A stretch of 64,000 bases of DNA from Smittia aterrima (Eukaryota; Arthropoda; Insecta; Diptera; Chironomidae): positions 7,760,243 through 7,824,242 of the forward strand of contig CP093829.1 of NCBI GenBank assembly GCA_033063855.1. The letters are read 5' to 3'. Below are positions 12,967 to 23,089 of this stretch, in pieces. Below the pieces are notes generated by a model. That model was given only the letters and a program-made list of their open reading frames with translations. It searched no databases and was not told the DNA's origin. The position numbers were made by a program, and so were the translations under genes. Numbering within the stretch: position 1 is the stretch's first letter; every line of letters begins with the position of its first letter.

Positions 12967-14202
12967 ATGACCGATGACTCAATGAACATTCTCGATTTCT
13001 GGCCTTCGACGGTGATCGACTTAATATTTCAACACTTAGAGCCGAAGGAAGTTGTGACCGCCACTCTTGTTCATCAGACATGGAGCTACTTTATATCAAC
13101 ACACTCACTTGTTTGTTGGAAAGGAATCAAGATTCAGCCGAAAGACAACGATCAGCTGCAATATCTGGTAGGCAGTGTGAGACGATACGAACACATCAAA
13201 GCTGTGAACGTCAATGAAATCTCGAAGCTGATTGAAATCTTCACAAAACCGGGAAGACATTGGAAATCTGTCGAGCTCTTCAGAATCAAGTTCAAGTCGA
13301 AGGAGCAAATCGAGACGATCCTAAGAGTGATAGCTAAATCAGTTCAATATCTTGAGCTGCACAGTATCGTCGTAGGTGAACGAACTTCTTCCGCAGTTGA
13401 CGAAGCATTTAACTTTCCGGAGCTAAGACATTTTCGACTTTCCTATCACTTTTTGGACGAAGGATTGAATTGCTGGATGAACTGCATGTTTGGAAGCGCT
13501 AGAAAGCTTGAGAAGCTTCATCTCTCCCACACCTGCGACACAAACATGAAGAACTTGATTCAAAATGCGACTGAACTGAAGAAACTTTCGTTAGCTGGTC
13601 GATTTGAGGACAAGAACTTCTTTCAAAATCTTGCGGTTACGCTTCCATCACGTTTGGAATACTTCGAGTTCAATGATATTCTGAGCAGCTCATACGAAGA
13701 TGAAAACCTTAGTCATTTCAACAATTTCTTCAAGTCTCAAGGAAAAACTTTAAAATCATTCTTCACTGACGCCTATATCGAGCTAGAAGAGTTTGAGTCT
13801 GCTTTTAAAATGCCAAATCTTCACACACTTCGATTCCGAGGATTTCATCAGAATCGAGCGATCGTTAACAACTACCTAGAGAATTTACGTAGAACCAACG
13901 TTCCAGAAGCAAGTCTTCAAGTCGTCGAAACGAAGATAATGGACCAGAATCTTCTTGAGTTGCTGGCTATCAACGCAAGAGGATTGAAAATTATCGAAGC
14001 TTCTGATCTGCTCGCAATCAACTTATCGAATAGAAATTGGTTCCCAAAGCTTGAGAAGTTTTGTGTGCTCAACATGAGTGAAGAAGTACTTAAAGAGATC
14101 ATGGAGAAGGATGAAAGCGAGCGAAGTCATCTTGAGCAATTGTTACTTGATCACGAGCCAAGTGGAGTTTCATGGAATGAACTCAATGTGCCAGTTATTT
14201 GA
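12967..14202 (+). CDS. F-box protein with leucine-rich C-terminal region
   Basis: A single-exon frame of 411 residues. Residues about 10-50 match an F-box: the start LDFWPSTVIDLIFQHLEPKE, then VVTATLVHQTW and a Trp further on (CWKGIKI). F-box proteins bind Skp1 and bring substrates to SCF ubiquitin ligases. The remainder has irregularly spaced L/I-rich segments (for example FPELRHFRLSY, KLEKLHLSHTC, ELKKLSLAG) typical of degenerate leucine-rich repeats that form the substrate-binding face. The start is the first ATG of the frame. AATAAA follows at 14,245-14,250. It resembles the partial gene at the right end of the window in layout (F-box, then LRR-like tail), so it may belong to a lineage-specific F-box family. 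The substrate is unknown. Confidence 0.8.
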   Translation: MTDDSMNILDFWPSTVIDLIFQHLEPKEVVTATLVHQTWSYFISTHSLVCWKGIKIQPKDNDQLQYLVGSVRRYEHIKAVNVNEISKLIEIFTKPGRHWKSVELFRIKFKSKEQIETILRVIAKSVQYLELHSIVVGERTSSAVDEAFNFPELRHFRLSYHFLDEGLNCWMNCMFGSARKLEKLHLSHTCDTNMKNLIQNATELKKLSLAGRFEDKNFFQNLAVTLPSRLEYFEFNDILSSSYEDENLSHFNNFFKSQGKTLKSFFTDAYIELEEFESAFKMPNLHTLRFRGFHQNRAIVNNYLENLRRTNVPEASLQVVETKIMDQNLLELLAINARGLKIIEASDLLAINLSNRNWFPKLEKFCVLNMSEEVLKEIMEKDESERSHLEQLLLDHEPSGVSWNELNVPVI

Positions 14203-14244
14203 AATGTAAAATGTTATATTTTTGTGAGGGTAGAGTAGGTCTCC

Positions 14245-14250
14245 AATAAA
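14245..14250 (+). terminator. Polyadenylation signal AATAAA, F-box gene
   Basis: A canonical hexamer 43 bp after the stop codon. It implies a very short 3' UTR, separating this gene from the convergent Rbcn-3B gene, whose stop codon is at 14,399. Confidence 0.6.
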
Positions 14251-14398
14251 CTTTGATATATTTATTTCGCAATACTTTCTTGTCTATTAATTCCAGGACA
14301 GAATTATTTAAATGAATAATAATATTGATAAACAACAATTAACACTTTGATGCTGATGCTTAGCTAAGCGGTTTGTTTAAAATCTATGTTGAAACTTT

Positions 14399-17300
14399 TT
14401 AAACAGTGAAACGAGTCTCGGAGCCATCGGCGAGCATCAACGTTACTGTTCGGTTGTTTATCCAAATAAGCTTCGCAAGTCTCATTGGGTTTAGCCTCGA
14501 GACATCTGGAATGGGTGCTGTTGAGTAGCCCTTGACACACTTTGTCTGACTCTGACCAAGTCCGAACATTCCTAAAAAGAAGAAATATTTTATATCAACT
14601 GCGCAAAAAGAAATTCGCAACGCAAAATCTTACCCGTGCTTGTTTGCCAAAAGGATAAACGATTCTCAGAGCAAGAGTAGCTGACGAGATATTTTCCATC
14701 CGGACTGAATGCTAATGCTGTTAATGGTTGTTGATGAGCTGGAATCATCTGACATTTGTTTTGACGCAGTTCGTAGATTGCAAGATGTCCGTTGTTAGCT
14801 CCAACGGCGATTCTTCTCGTTGATGCGCAGTGAGAAACTTGATTGAACTTGCAAATCGAAGGACAAACTTCAGCGAGTCCTCGAGACTTCAAGTCAGTCA
14901 TATCCAAGCAATGGAGAGTGATATCGGTCACTTCGACTAACAATGCTGCCATATCCGTTTGCATTTTCTCGATCAACATTTCAACGCATTGAAGAATCTC
15001 CTTCTTAGCTCGATGAAGAACTGATTGTGTCAGTGGAACAGCGAGAGCTTGTGAATTCTGCTGGAGAGTGTTGTACCGAGCGACTTCTCTAGCCATCGTT
15101 GTTATAAACGCAGCAGGTCGTGCCGTGGCAATCAACCGCAAAGCGTGACGAGCAGTTCGACAGGCGTCAGCTTGGGGTGTCAGCGGAAGCTTGTAAGTGA
15201 GACTGGGAATCAATCGCGACGAATCGCAACAGATTTCCAGCAACCCTAACAGGACTTTACTGACATCCAAGTATGGCTCCCAAACAGTAAAGCCACGGCC
15301 AATCAAATCAATCGCAGCACGTCGTAATGGAGTGTAGGCTGGAAGCTTCGGAGTTGGTGGTGCGAGAAGTAAATGCGTCAAAGCCATGGCCGTAAGTCGA
15401 GCCAAATTATTATTTCCAATTCCAAAACCTTCGACGATTGAACTCTTGCGTCTTGCATCAGCTGGTTTCTTCGGAGCTGTAGCCTCAGTTGAAATGTCTT
15501 GACCGAATTCAGCTCCAATCACTCCCAATAATACGACAGCAGTTGATTGCTTTCGTTTAAGTTCTGCAAGACTCGATGGTTTCTGTCTTACGACTTCTTC
15601 TTCCTCTTCCTCAGCTTCTTCTTCATTTGGTTCATTCAATTGCTGTTGAGCGTTTGGTGAACCAGGACTTGCTCCGCCAGGAGACGTTGGTTGAGCAATT
15701 GGCTCGGTATGAGTGTAAAGTGGTAAGTACTGCGCCCAATTCTCCACCAATTGCTTTCGTCCTTTCTTTCCGATACGTCCCAATTCTCCAAGCAATAATT
15801 GCTGAGCTGCTTCACGAATCTCCATGCAATGATGTTGCCAACGACGTGCCATCAACTCGACTTGAGGGCGTTTGAAGTTCTTTGGTTCCATAGCGTCGAC
15901 GATGTCAGGGAGAAGGAAGCAATGATGTGTTGATAATAAACTCCAACCTTGCTTGATCTGCGCTTGTTGTTCAGTGTAGATTTCTTCATGGTCATCTTCA
16001 CTCGCCCATGCGACATTCGTTCTTGTCGATTGTCTCATAAGCTTTCGGTTTCTTTCTTGCTCCGGAACAAACGTTGCCATGCTCATCGACATCAATGTAT
16101 TTGACATTGCGACCATCCCCAAGAGATGGTTTGATGTCAACGTTGTGCTCAATTCCCAATGCAAACGTGCAGTAAACAACTTTGTCAACGCTTCTTGTCG
16201 TAACAAACTTTCAGGAAGCGATTTGCTCAGTTGGTTGTCAGTTCCCTGAAGTAATCGTTGAACAGTTTCTTTCTTGATTGTGTTCTGCCAAGTTGGAAGC
16301 AGCAAAGACATGTATCCACCTTTCGACAACACCCCAAAAGAGATCGGCACCATTGGACGAAGCAAGCCTAGCTGAGTCTCACAAACTTTATCCAAATGAG
16401 GATCTAAGCCCCACGAATGAATCAGTGACAGCATGAGCTGTGCAACTTCCATCACGTGAGTCGCTTCCATCCTTGGCGCAATTCTTTTGTTGCCATCAGG
16501 AACTTTCTCGCCAGTTTCATTTATTTGCTTGACGACCGTGTCGACTTTCGCTTGAATCTTTGTTCCGACTTGTTCAGCTCCTTCTTTGACCTTTGCAAGG
16601 ATTCCTAAAGAAATTTAATAGAAAAATTATTTATCGTTCTTAGAAAAAAAATGTTGTTGAGGAGCATTAAGCAAGAAAATTCTATTTTTCTATCTTTAGC
16701 TTCAAACTATTCGAAGACTTCTATGCAGCATTTAATAAAGTTTGAATCGTTACCATGTTTGTCTTTTTCCTTAAGAATCTTTTCAACATCTCCAGCCTTG
16801 TTCTTGACTTTACCAAGAAAATCTTATCAAATCAACAAAAAAGGTTTGAATGTTCGATCAAATCCAGAAATGATTGCATGAATGAGTAAAGGTTTTTCAT
16901 CGATCGTTAATACAGAGAATTTGAGCGACTTAATTTAGACAGATCATGACAGTAAAATCATTTATCACTTACCTGTGATTTTCTTGCTTGTGTCGGATGT
17001 TGGATTCGTCACGTGCTGTTGAATCAAGAGCCCCTGAGCCTGAATGATAAATGATTGGTCAGAAAGGATTTCTTTTAACGGGGAAGAATATGTGGAAGGG
17101 TCCTTAAGCAAATAAACTTTTACGAGCAGAGACTTAGGGAGATAAAAATACTTTTTCGTTGTCATCGAAAGCTTTTCGATACTTCTACAAACTTTACCTC
17201 TAAAGTACTTGGACTCATAGCCGCATATTCTTCGCTGTGAAGTTCAACAATCAACCCTTCGATGTCAAAGAACAAAATGTGGCTCTCGGCATCTGTAAAA

Positions 17301-20300
17301 CGTGAATGAGTTTCTCAGTTTAATTCTTTTATGATTCAATGACGTCTCGTCAACTCAAAGGAATGAAAACTCAAAGCCTTTTTTATTTTGCTTCGCTCAC
17401 GCACTTTTTTGTTTTTTATTATTAATTAACATAATAATAATTTAATTAAATGTGTTTTGCGAACCGCTTTTTCTGAAATAATTTTTATTTTTCTTTTCGT
17501 TATGCATAATTTTTCTTATCTCTGATACAGCCCGCGATGTCAGCCAAATCGTTCAATCTCGTTTAAGTTTCTCATTCATTAAATGTCATTAGTCTTAAAA
17601 AGATCTTCGTTGTAAAACTTTGATGTTTCTCCTTTTTGCTTCGCGACTGTTCCGATACAGCATGAGGTGTCCCGAATGCGACGTGAAGAGGGAAGAGCGG
17701 CAACGAAGTCTATCACATTCCAAAGAAATGATCTAGCGACGATCCGAAGTGTATTTACAAGGAATCGTAAGACGTCCTCCTAAAAGTAGATCGAATAAGA
17801 TTAAATAGATTGAAGAGAGATTTTCAATTTCAATGTCACTTACCTTTGCGATGCTTTTGTCGTGAGAATTTTCTTTTTTATTTTTTTGAGTTTTCCTTAA
17901 TGTTTTCAGTTCATCCTTAATATTCTAAAAATCCTAACTAAATCGTCAAGTTTTCTCAAGTGTCTAGACACCTCATTGAGTCTGGAATTGTTGCATTGTG
18001 TACAACATGGGCTGCGGTGTTCCATTGCTATTAGTGCTGCTACCATTTGAAATGGAATTTCCTGCTCCACCTCCTGATGGTGGTGGGACTCCCCAAGCAG
18101 CCATGTTTGCGGGCACGGCTGTTGGCTGAATCATTCGGTAACCGGCAGCTGCAGCAGCAGCAGCGTTTTGCTGTTGAGGACTAGCATAAGCAAAAGGATA
18201 TCCACCGTATCCTTGCTGCATGTATTGTGCGGCTTGTGCTGTCATTTGAGCCGGGAATCCGGTTGGGTATGCCCAATAGCCCATTTGCTGTTGGTAAGCA
18301 TAAACTTGCTGTTGTTGCAGTTGCTGCTGAGTTGGATTGGCGGATGGCGGTGCAGCGATGATTCCTTGACCTTGCATCATGACTGAAGTTGGATCGACTC
18401 CGTTTCCGTTTTCTTTTCCCCAGAAGCATTTCACTGCATGTCCATAAACATCAGAGTTGTTTGTACCTTCAATGGCTCGAGCGGCTGACTCCTTCGACGT
18501 GAACTTAATGAAAGCATAACCTTTGTCCTTGAACACTCTGATATCATGAATTTGACCGAATTGTCCAAAGTGTTTGTAAATCATGTCATCAGTAAGAACG
18601 TTTGCCGGAAAGCCACCACAGTAGACGGTCGTGTTAGTTGGACTGGTTTTATTATAAATCTCTTCATAATCAGCTGTCTTCGAGCCTCCCTTTCCTGTCG
18701 TAGTTGGCGGCTTTCTTGTAGACCAGTTTGTACGAATAGCTCGGGAGCCTAACCATTGTCCGTTCATCGCTTGGATTGCGCTCTCAGCATCGCCTTTCTT
18801 TACAAAAGAAACGAACGCATATCCTTTCGATTTCAATGTTTGCGGATCGCGGACAATACGACAGTTTGAAATCTCTCCGAATGGAGCAAACGCTTCACGT
18901 AATGTCTCGGTTTCAATCTCAGGACTGAGATCACCAACAAATATGTGATGATGATGGCTGGTATCAGTCTTCGGCTGATTTCCCGCACTGCTTGTCGCCC
19001 AATTAACCTTCATTTCGCGATCAAGAAATGAGCGTTTGTTCATCGCGCTCAAGGCTGTTGATGCAGCTGGATGATGATGATACTCAACGAAAGCGTACGG
19101 ATCGCTGCCCGAATCGCGAATCACTTTGCAACTCTTAACAGGGCCCATCTGAGCGAACAGGGTGCAAATTAATTCCTCCGTTACAGAGTGATCTAAATTG
19201 CCAACATAAAGTGTGGTGTTTCCAGTAGCTTCCATTTTTACGCGCAACTCTTTCTATTGCTTTTTGTTTCAACAATTCACACTTGGATGGAAGGGCGACA
19301 GTTCTCAGCGAATTTGCAAGCTACGAAAATTTCTTCTCTTCTATTTTGACCCTCCTTATTTTTTTCAGCACTAAATGTCTGCCCGCGAATAGAAAGTTGT
19401 CCTTTTTCTCCTTAAGTTACAATCTTTCAAGCAGCAATTAAACGTTTAAACGATGAGCGAGGTCTAGGGGAGACCTTTATGCGTATTTTATAATTCTTTT
19501 AAACACTACAAATCACAGGCAAAAACGAAAAACGAATGGTTTGGCGAATAAAGAAAAATCTTCGGCTTCTTCGGGATTAGACTGACATCCCGGATCACGC
19601 GGACTATGCGGCGAAATCCAGAAGCTTTGCGGGAACAATTCAAATTCTCAAAAATTGAACCGTTCAATTCGTTTGAAATTCTGTTTTCATTTAATTAAAG
19701 AATTTCACTTACCTTTCGGGTTTGTCCTTAAGCCTTGAATGATTAACGGGCTGTTACGATTCTTCATTAAGAAATTTCCATCTTGATTGTTGTGAGATGT
19801 CAACTGATGGAATTGATTGATTCCTCGTTGAGTTGCATGTTTGATTGCGTTGATATTGCGATGTCTCAATCCACGGAAGAAATGAACTGCGGGGTTTGAT
19901 AGTCCGATTTCAGATGTTGATCCACTGACTTCACCAACTTCTCCAACATGTTCATCGCAAGCATTGAGAACTTCTTCAGCGAGCATTCCATGAAGAACTC
20001 GATCGAGATGACCGGTCTCCATTTGCCAAACGTAAACTGTTCCATCAGAGCATCCAACAATAAGAAAGTCGTCTAATGGTCTCCACTTGATAGTCACAAC
20101 AGGGAATAAGTGACGACTTGCGAGTGTCACACATTTTCTTTCTTGAAGACTCAGAAGTGTAACGGAATGATCAGAAGCGACTGAACAAATACACTTTTGA
20201 ATTCTTTGACTGCAGTTCTCTGGTGGAACCATTAGCTGAGTGATTTCGCCAGCGTGAACGCAGAATCGATGCAACAAAGTTCCGGAATACAAATCCCATA

Positions 20301-21955
20301 AGCAGACAGCAAAGTCAACGCCACCAGATAAAAGATGAGATTTGTCGTAGCGACTGTGAACGAGATGTGGATAAAGCAAACAGTTCACTCGACCCGAATG
20401 ACCAACAAGAACTTGATGTGGTGGCCAATCATTGTATTGCTGATGCTTTCCATGAAGAAGTTGTAACATGACAGTTTGCGTTGCTGGCACAATTACAATT
20501 GATCCATCTTCTCGACCAAGAACCAAACGACTTTGAAGTGGCAAATAAATGCTCGCGGTGAGTTTGATGATTGGCTCGTTTGGATGATTCAATTGATCGA
20601 GAATTCCAACTGGCGGTGGATCCATCAAACCCCAAGCTTCTTCCAAACTCGTTGAAATTGTGTTTTGTAAAACTAAAATTGAAAATATTCAGTAAAAGAT
20701 AAAACTAAATTGAAGTGAGTTTACCTTTCGTCGATGCATTTGCTGTTTGAAGTTGTTTTATTTCTTCAAGAGAAAAGTCTGGAACTGCCCACATGTTGAT
20801 GAATCCTTCAGAGTCACCACGCAATAAATATTTCTGTGTTTTTCCTCCACGAGTTGTTTGAACAAGTTTCATTGACGGAGGACACGACAACGGTTTCTCG
20901 TCTTTGTTCGATAAAACGCAATAAAGGAAAGGAGAATCTTTACCCACGGAGGGACCGTGGAATTCTTTGTTGTCAGGAATGGAGCTACAAAAACAAATCA
21001 TTAGACATCACGCAATTCAATTAATTCATGAACTTACTTCGCGGGAAGACGATACAAGTATCCTTTGCCTTCATCCGACCAGAGAATTACACGATCGCTC
21101 GACAGAAAGTCGCCACCCAACCAGCGCTCGCCCGAAGGCGAAATGACTGAGCAAAGAACGGTAAAATCACCGGCATCATAAATCTGCCAGTATTTTGCAC
21201 AAACAATTAGCACAGTCCGCTGGTTCTGTGAGCAACACGCCATCGTGATTGCATTGAGGCAGCGAATCTGCTTCGATTCGTTCTCATATATCGGTTCCGA
21301 ATACTTGTTCTCGTTGCCAATTAAAGTCCAAACTTTAACTGTTCCAGTTGTTGTTATTGCAAGTACAACATCGTCCTTGCGTTTTGCTGGTCGAAGAACA
21401 TGCAATGCGGAAATCCAATCTGGATTGACCTTCGATGACAAACAGAAGAGCACTTCAAGACTAAACGGATCCATCACCATCACTTCAGCATAATATCCAT
21501 TGCAGAACAATCGAATATCATCACAATTTGACATATGATAAGCTTGAATGTTGGTGTGAACTTGAGTCAACTTCACATTCTCACGACACTTTCCATCAAT
21601 CAAATCCCAAGTACACATCTCTCCGCTTTCCGATGAACTCACAAGAAAATTGTTGTCCAAAATTATTGAAGCTCTTGATAAGCAAAGAACTGGGGCTGTG
21701 TGACCGACTAAAAGAAAAGAGAACTTTTAAAATGTGTTGGAATGTGATTAAGAATGTAATTAAAAGCATACGCAATAAACATCTCGGAGTCATCTGGAAA
21801 GTATCAGGATCCATCTGCCACAAGCAAATCTGACCATCGTAACATCCAGTCGCAAGCGTACGTTGATCACGTGAGAGGAAAACACTAGAGACGCAGTGTG
21901 TTGGTGTATTCGGTCCCCATAGCACGACAGGAACGACGAGATTAGTCGCCAACAT
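14399..21955 (-). CDS. Rbcn-3B: Rabconnectin-3 beta / WDR7 orthologue
   Basis: Nine exons read leftwards: 21772-21955, 21038-21707, 20725-20984, 19713-20672, 17198-17292, 16973-17039, 16754-16822, 14634-16604 and 14399-14571. They join in phase to give 1,482 residues, close to the vertebrate WDR7 length. The N-terminus (VVPVVLWGPNTPTHCVSSV, then GCYDGQICLW) and the segments GREDGSIVIVPATQT and HLLSGGVDFAVCLWDLYSG are characteristic. WD40 repeats fill roughly residues 1-600 and recur at the C-terminus (from about 1,370). The protein pairs with Rbcn-3A/DMXL to regulate V-ATPase assembly and hence endosomal acidification and Notch signalling. Exons 5-7 cover the variable linker and were placed by phase and splice sites. 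Intron 4 (17,293-19,712) is unusually long and contains Rox8 on the same strand. Confidence 0.93.
17779..17844 (-). other. Candidate 3' UTR intron of Rox8
   Basis: On the minus strand, AAAG then GTAAGTG (exon end 17,844) and a pyrimidine-rich tract ending CTTTTAG (next exon starts 17,779) bound a 64-bp intron, the common intron size here. It lies 128 nt after the Rox8 stop codon. It could alternatively belong to an unrecognised Rbcn-3B alternative exon. Confidence 0.4.
17973..19235 (-). CDS. Rox8: Rox8 / TIA-1-TIAR RNA-binding protein, nested and intronless
   Basis: An uninterrupted 420-residue frame with three RNA recognition motifs: RRM1 at about 8-80 (LYVGNL and DPYAFVEY), RRM2 at about 97-170 (IFVGDL and KGYAFVSF) and RRM3 at about 206-275 (VYCGGF and KGYAFIKF). 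A Q/A/G/Y-rich prion-like tail follows. This is the TIA-1/TIAR architecture: U-rich RNA binding, U1-assisted splicing, translational silencing and stress granules. The start is the ATG at 19,235, directly before the conserved MEATGNTTLYVGNLD segment. The whole frame lies in intron 4 of Rbcn-3B in the same orientation, so it needs its own promoter in 19,236-19,712 or release from the host transcript. The coding region has no introns. A strong splice-site pair follows the stop (see findings). Confidence 0.93.
   Translation of the reverse strand: MEATGNTTLYVGNLDHSVTEELICTLFAQMGPVKSCKVIRDSGSDPYAFVEYHHHPAASTALSAMNKRSFLDREMKVNWATSSAGNQPKTDTSHHHHIFVGDLSPEIETETLREAFAPFGEISNCRIVRDPQTLKSKGYAFVSFVKKGDAESAIQAMNGQWLGSRAIRTNWSTRKPPTTTGKGGSKTADYEEIYNKTSPTNTTVYCGGFPANVLTDDMIYKHFGQFGQIHDIRVFKDKGYAFIKFTSKESAARAIEGTNNSDVYGHAVKCFWGKENGNGVDPTSVMMQGQGIIAAPPSANPTQQQLQQQQVYAYQQQMGYWAYPTGFPAQMTAQAAQYMQQGYGGYPFAYASPQQQNAAAAAAAGYRMIQPTAVPANMAAWGVPPPSGGGAGNSISNGSSTNSNGTPQPMLYTMQQFQTQ
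19236..19712. other. Rox8 5' region inside Rbcn-3B intron 4
   Basis: This 477-bp stretch between the Rox8 start and the Rbcn-3B exon-4 donor must hold the Rox8 promoter if the nested gene is transcribed on its own. It has no coding frame. Its middle part (about 19,560-19,640) is more GC-rich than the surroundings. No TATA box, or initiator paired with a downstream element, was identified. Confidence 0.35.
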
Positions 21956-23089
21956 TTCTACTTCTTTAGAAAAAACTTTTCTTTATTATTTTTCACTTTT
22001 TTCCACTTTGTGTCGACGATTAAACGAAGAACTTCACTTTCTTTCTTGATTACACTGACTTATGATGATAAAAACACTCAAATCTTTAGTTTCTTATGCT
22101 TTAAAGCAATTTTTTAATGAAAATCGTTTGAACAATTCTGAAAATCGATATTTTTGCGACGACTCGAAAATCGTAGAGAAATTCACCACTGTCAGCTGAG
22201 TTGTTTTGTTTACATGGATTTGAATGAAACGTTAAACTTGATTCTCAGCGTAAATTTTTTATTTTGGCAGCACGTCTTCACTTCGTCTCAAACTATTGTA
22301 AACTTAACGCTAAACTTTCCATTTTGACTTTCGACGATAATTTTTCATAAACGGTTGCAAAAGTAGAGAAAACGCCAAGGAATTGTTGAAGTGGTCCCTA
22401 GCCTTAGAGCTTTTTTCATGTGAGTTCTCCAGTTTGTGGATCTGTTGCTGGTGAAGTTGGTCCAAAGACTTCATAACGACACCAGGTCTTCAGATTGTCA
22501 GAAGGAGTTTCAGATGAAGACAATTCTTATTATTACAAAATATATATTATCATAGAAGAAGGCGACAGCTTAGATATATTATATATCTATGAGAAGCGAC
22601 TTTGATTTTGCTAACGCCGACAAGAATTCGTTGATCCAAAATAGATCTTTTTAGACGTACCTAGAAGCATGTGGAGGTCATTGACTTCATATGCAGATTT
22701 TTCGATTCGTGCATGCGAGAAATTCCTTTGGTTCTTTTTCAATATACCTAAATAAAAAATCTCCCATTCCCTCCCAAACAAGAAGATCCAACGCATTTTC
22801 GATGTTGACTGAAACATTTTATTTGTTCTTTTTGTAATTTGTTCACTGCTCACACGAACTTAAGTTTAACTGAATTTTGTAAAGCTACTTAAGGAAAAAC
22901 AATGAGCTTCGTTCTAACGCTACTTAAGAATAATAAATGAATTTGTTATGCAGTTCTACATGTCAATCTAAGCAAAAGGTACAAATTTGTGATGTAAAAT
23001 GGAAATGAAACTACTCAAGAGTCTAATCAATGGGAATGTGTTTGAAGAATAAATACTGCGAAAATTTCAAATTTATGTTTTGTTTTTCT
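21956..23089. other. Spacer between king tubby and Rbcn-3B
   Basis: About 1.1 kb. The left part is the Rbcn-3B upstream region and the right part the king tubby 3' UTR. In the middle an AT-only imperfect palindrome lies near 22,571-22,590. A minus-strand open segment of 37 codons ends at a TGA at 22,416 (see findings). Nothing else was recognised. Confidence 0.4.
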
